Program-made: the position numbers and the translations under genes
The notes under the pieces: model-generated
Seen by the model: only the letters and a program-made list of their open reading frames with translations
Databases searched by the model: none
Told to the model about the DNA's origin: nothing
Part shown: one piece after another, positions 41,201 to 54,437 of the stretch
Layout of the letters: each line of letters begins with the position of its first letter
Position numbering within the stretch: position 1 is the stretch's first letter
Origin: Anodontia alba
Lineage: Eukaryota > Mollusca > Bivalvia > Lucinida > Lucinidae
Direction: 5' to 3'
DNA: 64,000 nt
NCBI GenBank assembly: GCA_964016985.1
Contig: OZ024826.1
Coordinates: 9,517,956 to 9,581,955 of the forward strand

Positions 41201-43079
41201 TTAAAGTTTTACGAATAGGCCGCCATTGAATCTGAGGTCCGAACCGCCGTCGTGCAATTAAAGAGTGAAGCATAGCCATCAACAATGATTGGGTTGACAA
41301 CTAAGCATGCAGTATGCCGCATAATATCCAGGCTATAGCAAATTCTTTTATAACGGTTATTCAGTTTTCTGAATTGCTCCGAAAAGTTAGATTTTCCCAC
41401 AATTTTTCTAACTGTACACTAAGTCACCGTAAAATTCTGGTTCCGATATACCTTGTTGCAGAAGTGTTTCAGACTGACGCTATATTTTCCTGCCAAGGCA
41501 CTGTGTCTGCGATAAAATTTCGAAAACGCTTACGAAGTTTAAAATAACGATAGCCCTGCCTATGAATTTTGGCAGTAAGGGCTTTATTATGGCAGTTAAA
41601 GTCACTAAGATTTGAAGAAACCATGGTAAATCTAAAAAGTTGAGATAGTTATATCCCGTATGAGGTATGCCGGGGAACATTGCCGTCCAGAAAAGTGAAC
41701 TTGACTATATCAAAATCAAAATCGTCCCATTTATTATAAATTTTGGTGGAAACTGTACCATTAGATATACATAGATTCAAATCTAAAAAGGTGCCTCAGT
41801 ATTGGAAGAATTGGCTCTGTTTAATTGGAGTTCTGTAGGGTATATACGGTCCGCCATTTGATCAAAGTAAATATTGTTAATATTTAATAAATTATCAAGA
41901 TATCTTGAAATTGAATTGAAAGCCTCAACAATGTCAGCCTACTTTTCCCTAGAGAGAGACTTCATGAAATCTTTCTCATAACAAAATAGAAACAGATCTG
42001 CAACAAGAGGAGCACAGTTAGTTCCCATCGGAATACCAATAGTTTGCCCATAAAGTTTAGTTCGAAATCTAATAAAAGTATCCAAAAGATAAACAAGGAC
42101 ATCACAGACTTTTTGATATGAATTGTAATTATTGTATACATCAGACGTAAAAAAAACACATTCTTCGTTGTAAGCCAAATATTGGGTATTCTCCCGAATA
42201 AACGTTCGGTTAATTAAATCTATAAGTTTATCTTTTATAAGATGATGAGGTAACTAGTATACAGTGTAGAAAATCATATGTAAACAATACAGAAGCCTTA
42301 AAAATGTTAGATCTAAATTTATTGAAAACTTCATTGGAATTTTTAATTGACCAAAATAGTTAATTCCGCCCTTTCGTAAACAGTATCATAGTATCTAATC
42401 CAATGTTTTTTTTTAACAACAGTAAGGCATGAAGTTAGCAGTTTGGACAAAACAGTAGTTGTACATGAACTAGAATTAGCAATGAAACGTGCTTTATAAG
42501 GTCGTTTATGAAGTTTCTGTAACCAATATAACGTAGGAAGTCTGTCTTGTTTTTGTTTAATACCCATTGCAAACTTAGCAGTAATTTCGATAGAATGAGC
42601 ATTGACAATGGATCTCTCGTCAGTAGAAGTCTGTTTATATGTTTTGGTACTACAAAGTTCTTGTATTAGAGTATTGATATAATGAGGTCTTCACACAACA
42701 ACAACATTGTTAGCAGCTTTATCAGCTGGAGTCGAAACATACTTCCTATGAAATTCATGGATACCTTGTATCAAATATCAAAAAGATAATTTAGGGTTAG
42801 GAGGGAGAAGATCAAGGTTATTAGATGCGAAAAGAATACCAGTTATATGATTTGTGTAGTCCCTGTTTAGTATTATAGTTAGGCGTTACCCAACCTTGAG
42901 TATAATCAAAAGGAAATCATCCTCGTTCCGTCTTGACAGCTCTTTAGTGTAACATGGATCCCTTCTTCTGTTTGCTTGTTCGTTCATGTAGCGAATACAC
43001 ATATCACATGGCAAGACTTATAGGTTATTATTACCATATATTGTGTATTCCAGCTGGAAAAATTCCTGTTATTCCAAAT

Positions 43080-43137
<58 letters not shown>

Positions 43138-44138
43138 CTGTAAATAGTCATATCCACATTCTATATCCATGTACAATATGTGGAATCGTATCGTTGGATG
43201 ACGGTCAGCAATTATTGTCCAGGAACAATTGTGATTATGGTCGTAAAACCCATCTAGATCATTATCTATCGAACACAACCATCCTTTTTCATCGTGTATC
43301 TCTCCGCCACATTGCTGAACAAATTCTGCAACATAAGACAGTGTGTGCATAGACATATACAAATCCTGGCTTCGAGCTGATGACGTACAGGGCTTAACCT
43401 TATCAATCCTGCAGACCAAATTAGGTACCTTTGCAAACAGTGTAGATCCAGAGGAAATGGCACAAATTAGCCATCTCTTCATGAACTGTATTGTTTGCCA
43501 TTCTATTGTTGATCATTGCCTGATATCTATCTCTAATCGCAATAACAGGCATGTCCAAATTAAATGATAGAAGAGTCCATTTTAGAAACTTACTGCTGAT
43601 AAAAATAAGCGTACAGCAAAAACAAATAAATACATAATAAAATCATGATAAACATAGTCGTTGCATAGTTGAAATGTCGTTTATTATTCCGACAGCCATG
43701 CCTGACCAAATATTTCATCTAACAGCATTTGTGGTCAGAATGTGCCTGTTGAGTGCAAAGAGTGCGGAACTTGGACAGGCGCAACGTTGTACGCCGGCTG
43801 TATAGGTTCTACACAGATAGTTCGGGCCTCCTGTTCGAATCATTAGCATATGATGTTTATAATTATTTTAAAAAATAGTTTGTATAAAATTTAAAGAAGT
43901 AAACTGACGTGCGTTAACCATTATCATGCTGAATGAATTAAGATTTCTGGCCACTTCTAATTGTCAGCCAATCAGATTATTTAATCCAGACTATTGACAT
44001 AATTTCATATACTGAATGGCGTACAGTGTAGATCCAGATAAGTTTGCCTCTGAAGCCAACTGATCTGGATGTACACTGTTTGCAAAGCCGGGGTATATCC
44101 GAATTCAGCAGGACCAGGGTTAATTGATATCTGCCCTT

Positions 44139-44193
<55 letters not shown>

Positions 44194-44228
44194 CACTGCA
44201 CTGTCAATGATTAACTCTCAACATATAA

Positions 44229-44326
<98 letters not shown>

Positions 44327-45321
44327 TGACGTACGTTTAAAACGCATTACTTTGATAACAATTGTAACTGTAATGTCTGTTTCATAAAAGGCATTAATTG
44401 ATTGATCATTTTAATTGCATGTTAAAGACATAAATTGTTAATATCTCATGAGAATGCTTGTTGTTCACCATATTCAAATGATGTTAAACATCAAACGATT
44501 TTGTGATAGTGGTTTCCGTTTTATTGGACAGACTGTTATCATCAAAACTTCTCCTGTTACTTTTAAATGAAGAGCAAGATGAGGATATAACTTATTTAGG
44601 ACTTAAGTAACAAAAAAAGGTAAGAGAAAAGTCCAGGGAGTGCCACAATCACAAACCGCAGCCCTTCCCGGACCCCACGAGGAAGAGGAAACCGACAAAT
44701 CCAAACAAACACAAACCGAACAAACGTACGAAATGCACCAAGATTAGCTCTTTCTTCCCCAAGCGAGGTAATCGCAATACTAAAAGGACTGAAAACACAA
44801 GAACAAAATGACACACGGAAATACATACAACAAATCGCCTCGTAGAATTAACCACAAAGCAACAAAAAGTACGACTAACACCCGGCAGTCATTTCCACTT
44901 TGACTGGAAGTCTACTTAAGAACGTGTTCATTTATTTTAATTTTATTATTGGTACCACTTGTGATAAAAGCTAAATATCGCAATGTTTTTAAAACGGTTT
45001 AAATGAATATTTCGCATTTTACTCCTGTAAGATTGAGGAAATTGGTTCTGCAAGAAATCTTTGTACAACGTTCGACAGAGTTTGGTTATGGTAACATTAT
45101 GAAACCAACGATTCTTATTTTACATTTACATCTGACAGATTGAATGAAGAAAGCGTTGCGTTGTTTTAAGTTTTTAAGTACATAAGTTAAGTGCATAAGT
45201 TATACACCCTTAATGTGGAAGTCGGATTGCGATGTTTGTAGTGTGTTAGAGTTTGTACGAATTGAAGAAATGTACATTGCTTTTATTCTGCTTTTTTGTT
45301 TTTACCATCATTCAGAAGGTC

Positions 45322-45359
<38 letters not shown>

Positions 45360-48300
45360 CTGGTGCTTTACTTTTCTCTTACCTTTTTTACGAAGGAAAA
45401 ATATATTTGCAAAGGTTTGTCATGATTTAATGCAAACCTTTGGTCAAAATTATGCTGAAATCAGTAGAGTAGGTAAACTGGTGGTAGGTTTTCAACAAGT
45501 TCCACTTGTACAATTCTTTTCTATAATTTTCATAATATTGGCATGACGCATCAATGATTAAAAATTAGCAAAATATGTAAAAACATCTTCTTCTAAAACA
45601 ATTAAAAAAAATAGTTTGCTATAGAAGTTGCACAGGTCAGACCAATTTTGGGCAGTAAATTCAATTTTAGAGTACTTATTTGAAAACAACACTGTTTGCA
45701 TAGGTATCTTTTTTTTGTTCTGCCGGGCTAAAAGGGTTGAATATGACATGCTCGAATTTGCTGAAATTATAGACGGTCCCACTATAATAATGAAGGAAAT
45801 GAGAAATCAACTTTAAATTTAATGCTTAGTACTCTGGGTACATATTTCGGTGGAGACTTACAGAAATATTTTTTCTAATTTTTTCTAGTATACAGGTATT
45901 CACATTTCATGCAAACTATGATGACAAGTTGCATGAAATACCAAAACCTGTTTTCTAGGAAAAAAAAGAAAACTATCGTTAGTGTGTCGACTGCTGAATT
46001 AGTCTAGAGAGTTGTAAAATTAAACAGACACCGTACAGAGTCGTGCCGCTACCTACCATCAGCTGCTGTATAAGTTAACAAAAAGTTCTGCGCATTTTCT
46101 TGCCCATCAGAGTGAAAGTGTATCTCCAGTTGGACAGCTGGCACTATCATCTTTACATGTGAGATATCAGTACAATAAGTCGTGATATCAGATCCATTGA
46201 CAATTACCTAGAACAAAAATAAAGAACTTCATTGAAGTTTATGCCTCACCTGCGTACTTAAATGTAAAATCAAGCACCAGAAGAGTGAGAGTTGCCGTCC
46301 TAGTTTAACTCAGCGAGATGAAAATAAAAATCAGTGAAGTGAAACTAACTGTCAGGTTGTACAGTATTTAGATGTCAATTAGGGTAAACGTTAGGCTGCA
46401 AGTAAGTATACGGACGGAAACTTATATCCTAAGTTGTCCATGCTACCGCGGGTGCGACAATAAAAAGGACAAACACAAAACTCTCATGTAACCAATGTGA
46501 CGTACTATTTTTTTTTTCTAGGACTTTATCAGACAATAAGGATTTTAACAAAACGTATTATTAATCTGCTTCAAATAATTCATAAATCTGTTAACCACGT
46601 TGTGATCATAATTGTGGTCCGCAGCCAGCTAAATAGCATCTTACTGCGTATGTGAATATTACAGGTTGATGCGAGCATGCGAATCCGCGCAGTCGCAACA
46701 GCACCTTCGATGTTGGCCATTGCAAACATTGTGTCTATTAAAACCTTCCTTAACGAAGTCAGAACCGTCGTCTCTCCGAAAAGCAAACTATTTACATAAA
46801 TAAATGGGTGAAGACATTTTTCCATGTTTAAACATATTAAACTATTGCATTTTTAAGCCTTGTATTTCTCACGTGATGCCAGTTTCATCTGCAGATATAT
46901 TAGGCAAACATAACGTATCTTAAATAACAATCTTTACTTGAAGATTGTAATAAGCACTGTTTCTAGACAGGTTAAATCTCTGAAAAGGTTAAAGCCGACA
47001 GTCAATGAGCATGTTAGTTCGTAAACGGCGTCTACACATGGGCGTTTTGCTTGTCTACTGTCAATACTTTTTATGCAAAGTTGACTGCCCTCACACCAGA
47101 GGTTATACTCAACATGCTCTTCGTCCTTACATTGATTCTAAAATTAACCACATTAGACACTTCATCAAAATTCCATTCATTAATAAAGGTATTGAATTCA
47201 TAGATTTACCTAGTATATTTCGAGATAATAATGTTATATCAGCAATACCTTCATAGTTCGAAAACACGGAATCTCGTATTATCTGTTATAAATATAACAA
47301 ACCTATCCGTAATACTATACTTAATTTTAATAAATTAGTTTCTGATCTTGATATTGAAACTAGTTCCCCTGATTCTTGAGATTGTAAAGATTCTAAAATT
47401 TGTTAATTACCAACCAGCGGGTCATATTTTTTGTCACTGGTAACTTGAAGATTATACCAGATTCACGAATCCTTTCAGTTATTTCAAAAGGACCTAAATA
47501 TAGATTCCCAGCCCACATTGATTTTTCAATAAATGTCGGGAAACAATTGTCAGTGCTTTAAATGATTATTGTACGCGTTGGTGTAAACGAGAGCATGTTG
47601 AGTCTGATGCTTTAAATAATAGGAAATTAAAGATTTTTAAGATTATTGATGAACGCGTGTTATTTTACTCTAATAAACATGATATTCTCCATCCAAAGCC
47701 TAAATTATCTTTTCGATTTTTAATCAAGGTATCCAAGAATTTCATAGGAAGTATGTTTTGGCTCCAGCTGATAAGGCTGCTAATAATGTTGTTGTTATGT
47801 GACGTTAGTCTTACTCTTTGTTGCTTTGTGGTTTATTCTGCGAGGCGATTTGTTGTATGTCTTTCCGTGTGTCATTTTGTTCTTGTGTTTTCAGTCCTTT
47901 TAGTATTGCGATTCCCTCGCTTGGGGAAGAGAGAGCTTATCTTAGTGCTTTTCGTACGTTTGTTTGGTTTGTGCTTGTTTAGATTTGTCGGTTTCCTCTT
48001 CCTCTTGGGGTCCGGGAAGGGCTGCGGTTTGTGATTGTGGCACTCCCTGGACTTTTCTCTTACTTTTTATGCAATATTATCCTCTTACCGTTTTTTTTAT
48101 TATATATCAGTACTCTAATACAAGAACTTGGTAGTACCAAAACATATGAACGGATTTCTACTGACTAGAGGTATATTGTTAATACCCATTCTATCGATAT
48201 TACTGCTAAGTTTGCAGTGAGTATTAAAGAAAAACAAGAAATATTTTCTACGGCCATTCTCTCCCTTCCGCTGATTCAAGAAGGGCAGTTGTCAGTTTCT

Positions 48301-51300
48301 GGCGAAAGAATGTGCACAATACTGGTTAATCGCATAGAGGACTACGCCTGCCCAGTAAACGTGTGGTTAGGTAAACTGATCGCGCTCGACATGACCTCAT
48401 TGGGTTGACTGGGCCGTAAAACCTCAACACAAAAAAAAAAACAAAAAAACAAAAAAAAATAACAAGACAGATTTCCTACGTTATATTCGTTACCGAAACT
48501 TCATATACGACCTTATAAAGCACGTTTCGTTGCCAATTCTAGTTCATGTACGATTACTGTTTTGTCCAAACTGCTAACGTCATGCCTTTCTGCTATTAAA
48601 AACCACGACCAGTGGATTAGATACTATGATACTGTCTACGAAAGGACAGAGTTAACTATTTTTGGTCAATTAAAAATTCCAATGACGTCCTCAATAAATT
48701 AAAATCTAAAAACTTTAAGGCTTTAACTTTAACTCTTACTCTTTGTTGCTTTGTGGTTTATTCTACGAGGCGATTTGTTGTATATCTCTCCATGTGTCAT
48801 TTTGTTCTTGTGTTTTTCAGTCCTTTTGGTATTGCGATTACCTCGCTTGGGGAAGAGAGAGTTAATCTTAGTGCTTTTCGTACGTTTGTTCGATTTGTGC
48901 TTGTTTGGATTTGTTGGTTTCCTCTTTCTCTTGGGGTCTGGGAAAGACTGCGGTTTGTGATTATGGCACTCCCTGGACTTTTCTCTTACCTTTTTTTTTC
49001 CATATTGTCTACATATGATTTTTCTACACTGTTACCTAATCATCTTATAAAATATAAACTAATTGATTTAATTAACCGAACGTTTATTCGGGAGAATACT
49101 CAATATCTAGGCTTGCAATGAAGAATGTGTTTTTTTTTCACTTCTGATGTATACGTGTAGAATAACCACAATTTATGGTCGTGTAAAAATTTTGTGATGC
49201 CCTTGTTTATCTTTTGGATAATATTTTTATTAGATGTTGAACTAAACTTATTAAGCAAACTATTGATATTCCGATGGGGACTTATTGTACTCTTCTTGTT
49301 GCAGATTTGTTTCTTTTTTGTCATGAGAGAGATTTCGTGAAGTCTCTCTCACGTAAAAATCAACTTCAAGATACCTTGATGATTTATTAAATATTGCCAA
49401 TATTTACTTTGACCAAATGGTGGACCGCATATACCCTACAGAACTCCAATTAAATAGAACAAATTTTGTTTGAACTTGAATCTATGTATATCTAATTGTA
49501 CAGTTTCCACCAAAAGTTATGATAAACTGGAAGATTTTGATTTTGATATAGTCAATTTCCCTGTTCTGGATGGCGATGTCCCCTGGCGTACCTCATATCG
49601 GGTATACATATCTCATTAGATTCGCCAGAGCTTCTTGTAATCTTAGTGACTTTAACTACCGTAATAAAGCCCTTACTGCCAAACTTCTTAGGCAGGGCTA
49701 TCGTTATTTTGAACTTCGTAAAGCGTTTCCGAAATTTTATCGCAGACATAGTGCCTTGGTAGAAAAATATAGCATCAGTCTGAAAACACTTCAGCAACAA
49801 GGTATATCGGAATCAGAATTTTACGGTGACTTAATGTACAGATTTAGAAAAATTGTAGGAAAATCTAAATTTTCGGAGCAAATCAGAAACTTATTAACCG
49901 TTATAAAAGAATTGGCTATAGCCTGGATATTATGCGGCAGACTGCATACCTAGTTGTCAACCCAATCATTGTCGATGGCTATGCTTCACTCTTTAATTGC
50001 ACGACGGCGGTTCGGACCTCAGATTCAATGACGGCCTCTTCGTAAAACTTTAACCAGTTGGTTGGGGCTTGACGATATGTCTTTGGCTTTGGCTTGGCAC
50101 GCCGTGGTTTAGCTATTGGTTTTCATTTACTCTGGCATACAGTAAAATTAGCCATGAGTACTCGTCTTTGTTTATTGTAATGATTAATTTGATTTTTAAG
50201 GTTTTGCTTTGATGCATTGACTGAATTGAGAGCCTTTATGCGAACCGAATTTTTATGTATTTCTGCATTAAGAGTAGCATCCGGACCCAGAGTGAAGTTG
50301 GCTAGTTGTAAAAGTGCTTTAACCCCCCGACGGATTTTACGGTTTCCTCTTCCTCTTGGTGTCTGGGAAGGGCTGCGGTTTGTGACTGTGGCACTCACTG
50401 GACTTTTCTCTTACCCATTTTTACTCTACTGATCGTTCTAAGGCGTTGGTCCCGGTGATAGTCTTACTCTTTATTGCTTTGTGGTTTATTCTACCAGGCG
50501 GCTTGTTTTATGTCTAACCCTGTGTTATTTTGTTCTTGTGTTTATCAGTCCTTTTAGCATTGCGATTACCTCGCTTGGGGAAGAGAGAGCTAAACTTAGT
50601 GTTTTTCGTACGTTTGCTCGATTTGTGCTTGTTTGGTTTTGTCAGTTTCCTCTTCCTCTTGGTGTCTGGGAAGGACTGCGGTTTGTGATTGTGACACTCC
50701 CTGGACTTTTCCTTTACCTTTTTTGACAAGTGTTACATGCTTTCACCAAATAACGATTGACTTTACTCGCGCCTGCGTTTCGATGGCATATCTTTAGTGC
50801 CTGACAAAACAAAGCTGTTGCACGCTTTAGTATGTTAAAAGTGCAGCCCTTAAAGAATGGAAACTGAGCATTTTTAGAATAATAATAAACGTATTTATTT
50901 TTCATTGTCAATATACTAAATTAAATTTAATACTTCCTAAATCAAAGACGTCTTTACGTCACCTTAAACTAGCAGCTTATACAAAAAAGACTGTAAGTGT
51001 TTTATTTATTTACTTTCTTTTCTATTCTGTATACAAAACGTATCTAAAATGGGTTTATTTCATATTCTCTCTTTGTTTTCACATTTTATTTATTCAAAAT
51101 GTCTGAACACATTGTTTCTGTTGAGTCTTCGTCTTTGCTTCATTATAGGCTTTACCTATGAATTATCTGTTGTCCGTGATGATTCATGGATGAGTTAGAA
51201 GACCTTCAGATGGAACGAACAATATATGTTTTTATCATTACGGTAGCTAAGGGCGAGGGTTGGGATCCCGTAAAGGTAGCCTAAGCCCACCCACCTCCCC

Positions 51301-54300
51301 CCCCCCCTGGGATCCCCTCCCCCTTCCCCACACACATCCAGTCATTCATTACTGACCATCCCAAGGCGGTACTTTCATTGTGTTACTTTTTGTTAGTTTT
51401 TTTAATGTAGGGTTTCACTTTCTAGTGTTTTTTTCTTTTAATAATTATGTAAGTTGACTGTATATTCGGTTAATATTGGGTAACAGAGTTTCCACGTGTT
51501 GGGGAATTAGTTGCAAAAAAAGGTAAGAGAAAAGTCCAGGGAGTGCCACAATCACAAACCGCAGCCCTTCCCAGACACCAAGAGGAAGAGAAAACCGACA
51601 AATCCAAACAAGCACAAATCGATCAAACGTACGAAAAGCACTAAGATTAGCTCTCTCTTCCGCAAGCGAGGTAATCGCAATGCTAAAAAGACTGAAAAAA
51701 CACAAGAACAAAATGGCACAAGGTAAGACATACAACATCGCCTCGTAGAATAAACCACAAAGCACAAAAGAGTAAGACTAACACCGGGACCACCGCCTTA
51801 GAACGGTCAGTAGAGTTAACAACCGGGGGTGTTAAAGCACTTCTACAGCTTGCCATTTCATTTTGTGGCTGCTTTATTATATTTGTATGTCTTTCCATTT
51901 GGTGTTCGGGATTTGATGTGGATTCCTGAGTTCTCTTATTTACTTTTTATTGTTTTTATTTTATTTTATTTATTCATTTATTTATTTATTTAAGACATTT
52001 TAAAATAATAATTTATGCGATTTCATAAAGATTTCAAAGCGGGTCCGCAGGTTAAATGGTACCTAAGCCGTAATCCAAACTCATAAATCCATAAACGAAT
52101 GACAAATCAGAATTTTCAGACCAACAGACATGATCCCCAGAATAAGGGTGTAATCAGGCACCCGCGGATAGTAAGCATTACTTGGTAAGCAAATGAAATA
52201 ATAAAATGACAATCAAAATGATAAATGGATAGGTTTTTTTTTTGAACACACGAAATCCAGACCTGGATATCATTTAATTCAGTTTATTCCAACAATTTAC
52301 CTTCTGGGTGTAAGCTCAAACACTTTCAGAAAGCGAGTGTATGAAGTGTATAACTGGTATGGAACCTGTACACCAAAAACACATACTGTCGAAATGTATT
52401 CTCGTAAGAATCTGCTTAATCTTGACCCTGGACTAGTCTAACATTAAATAAACACTGACATGGCAGGAAACATGGTTTTATCTATACTTGCATATAGATG
52501 AAAATATTCCCTTATCCGGAGACCTGAGGCTTCTGGTTTCCTAATGTATTACGTTAAATAGAATATTGAAAGCAGAAAAGGTAAGAGAAAAAGAAAAAAA
52601 AAAAAAAAAAAAAAAAATGTGAGAGAAAAGTCCAGGGAGTGCCACAATCACAAGCCGCAGCCCTTCCCAGACACCAAGAGGAAGAGAAAACCGTCCAGTC
52701 CGAACAAGCACAAATCGAACAAACGTGCGAAAAGCACTAAAAAGGTAAGAGAAAAGGAGTGCCAGAACCACAAACTGCAGCCCTTCTCAGACCCCAAGAG
52801 GAAGAGGAAAGAGGAAACCGACAAATCCAAACAAGCACAAACAGAACAAACGTACGAAAAGCACTAAGATTAGCTCTCTCTTCCCCAAGCGAGGTAACCG
52901 CAATACTAAAAGGACGGAAAAACACAAGCACAAAATGACACACGGAAAGACATACAACAACACGCCTCGTAGAATAAACCACAAAGCAACAAAGAGTATG
53001 ACTAACACCGGGACCACCGCCTTAGAACGGTCAGTAGAGCAAACCACGGGAGGTTTAAACATAAAACAAATCGCCTCGTAGAATAAACCACAAAGCAACA
53101 AAGAGTAAGACTAACACCGGGAACACCGCCTTAGAACGGTCAGTAAAGTATAAAAGGTAAGAGAAAAGTCCAGAGAGTGCCACAATCACAAACCGCAGCC
53201 ATTCCCAGACATCAAGAGGAAGAGGAAACCGACAAATCCAAACAAGCACAAATCGATCAAACATGCGAAAAGCACTAAGATTAGCTCTCTCTTCCCAAAG
53301 CGAGGTAATCGCAATGCTAAAAGGACGGAAACCACCGGGGAGGGTGGGGGAGGGTTTTAAAGCACTTTTACAGCTAGCCAACTTCACCCTAGGTCCCGAT
53401 GCTACCCTTAATACAGAAATACACAAAAATTCGTTTCGAATAAACACCGGGACCACTGCCTTAGAACGGTCAGTAGAGCAAACCACCGGGGGATTTAAAG
53501 CACTTTAACAGCTAGCTAACTTCACCCTGGGTCCCGATGCTACTCTTAATACAGAAACACATAAAAATTCGGTTCGAATAAAGGCTTCCAACTCAGTCAA
53601 TGCATCAAAGCAAAAACATAAAAATCAAATTAATCACTATAAGAAACAAAGACGAGTACTCTTGGCTAATTCTACTATATGCCAGAGTAACTGAAAACCA
53701 ATAGTTGAACCAAGTGGGCCAAGCCAAAGACATATCGTCAAGCCGCAACCCACTGTTTAAAGTTTAACGAAGAGGCCGTAATTGAGGCCCGAACCGCCGT
53801 CGTGCAATTAAAGAGTGAAGCATAACCATAAACAATGATTGGATTGACAACTAGGCATGCAGTCTGTCGCATAATATCCAGGCTATAGCAAACTCTTTTA
53901 TAACGGTTAATCAGTTTTCTGAATTGCTCCGAAAAGTTAGATTTTCCTACATTTTTTTTCTAAATTTGTACACTAAGTCACCGTAAAATTCTGGTTCCGA
54001 TATACCTTGTTGCAGAAGTGTTTTCAGACTGACGCTATATTTTCTAACAAGGCACTATGTCTGCGATAAAATTTCGAAAACGCCTTATTAAGTTTACAAT
54101 AACGATAGCCCTGGGAGTGCCACAATCACAAGCCGCAGCACTTCCCAGACACCAAGAGTACATAAAACAGACAAAATCAAACAAGCGCAAATCAAACAAA
54201 CGTACCAAAAGCAGTAAGATTAGTTCTCTCTTCCCCAAGCGAGGTAATCGCAATGCTAAAAGGACTGAAAAACAAGAAGAATATGCAAGACAAAACAAAT

Positions 54301-54396
54301 CACCTCGTAGAACAAACCACAAAGCGACAGAGAGTAAGACCAACACCGGGAACCTTCAGAATGGTCAGTAGACTAACCCACCGGGGGAGGTGTGTG

Positions 54397-54437
<41 letters not shown>

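Larger units (their letters stand above)
47000..50420 (+). mobile_element. Penelope-like reverse transcriptase element with three or more nested insertions
   Basis: This is the longest copy and is plus-strand. RT-related codons begin near 47080 (YTQHALRPYID), continue with APADKAANNVVVM at about 47765, the KARFVANSSSC region at about 48520, a GTYC variant of the MGTNC motif at about 49275, YLDDLLNI at about 49375 and the C-terminal part to about 50010. Tail copies at 47804-48068 and 48732-48993 and a SINE at 48240-48460 sit inside the coding region. Stops, frameshifts and an in-frame deletion before YLDD make it inactive, but YLDD itself is kept. Confidence 0.8.

Noticed and set aside
50481..50726. 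Hydrophobic open frames (SPFSIAITSLGEERA-like) in the tail
   Set aside because: They are repeat-borne, switch frame from copy to copy and have no start or end in common. Possible remnants of RT-downstream sequence, but not a supported gene.
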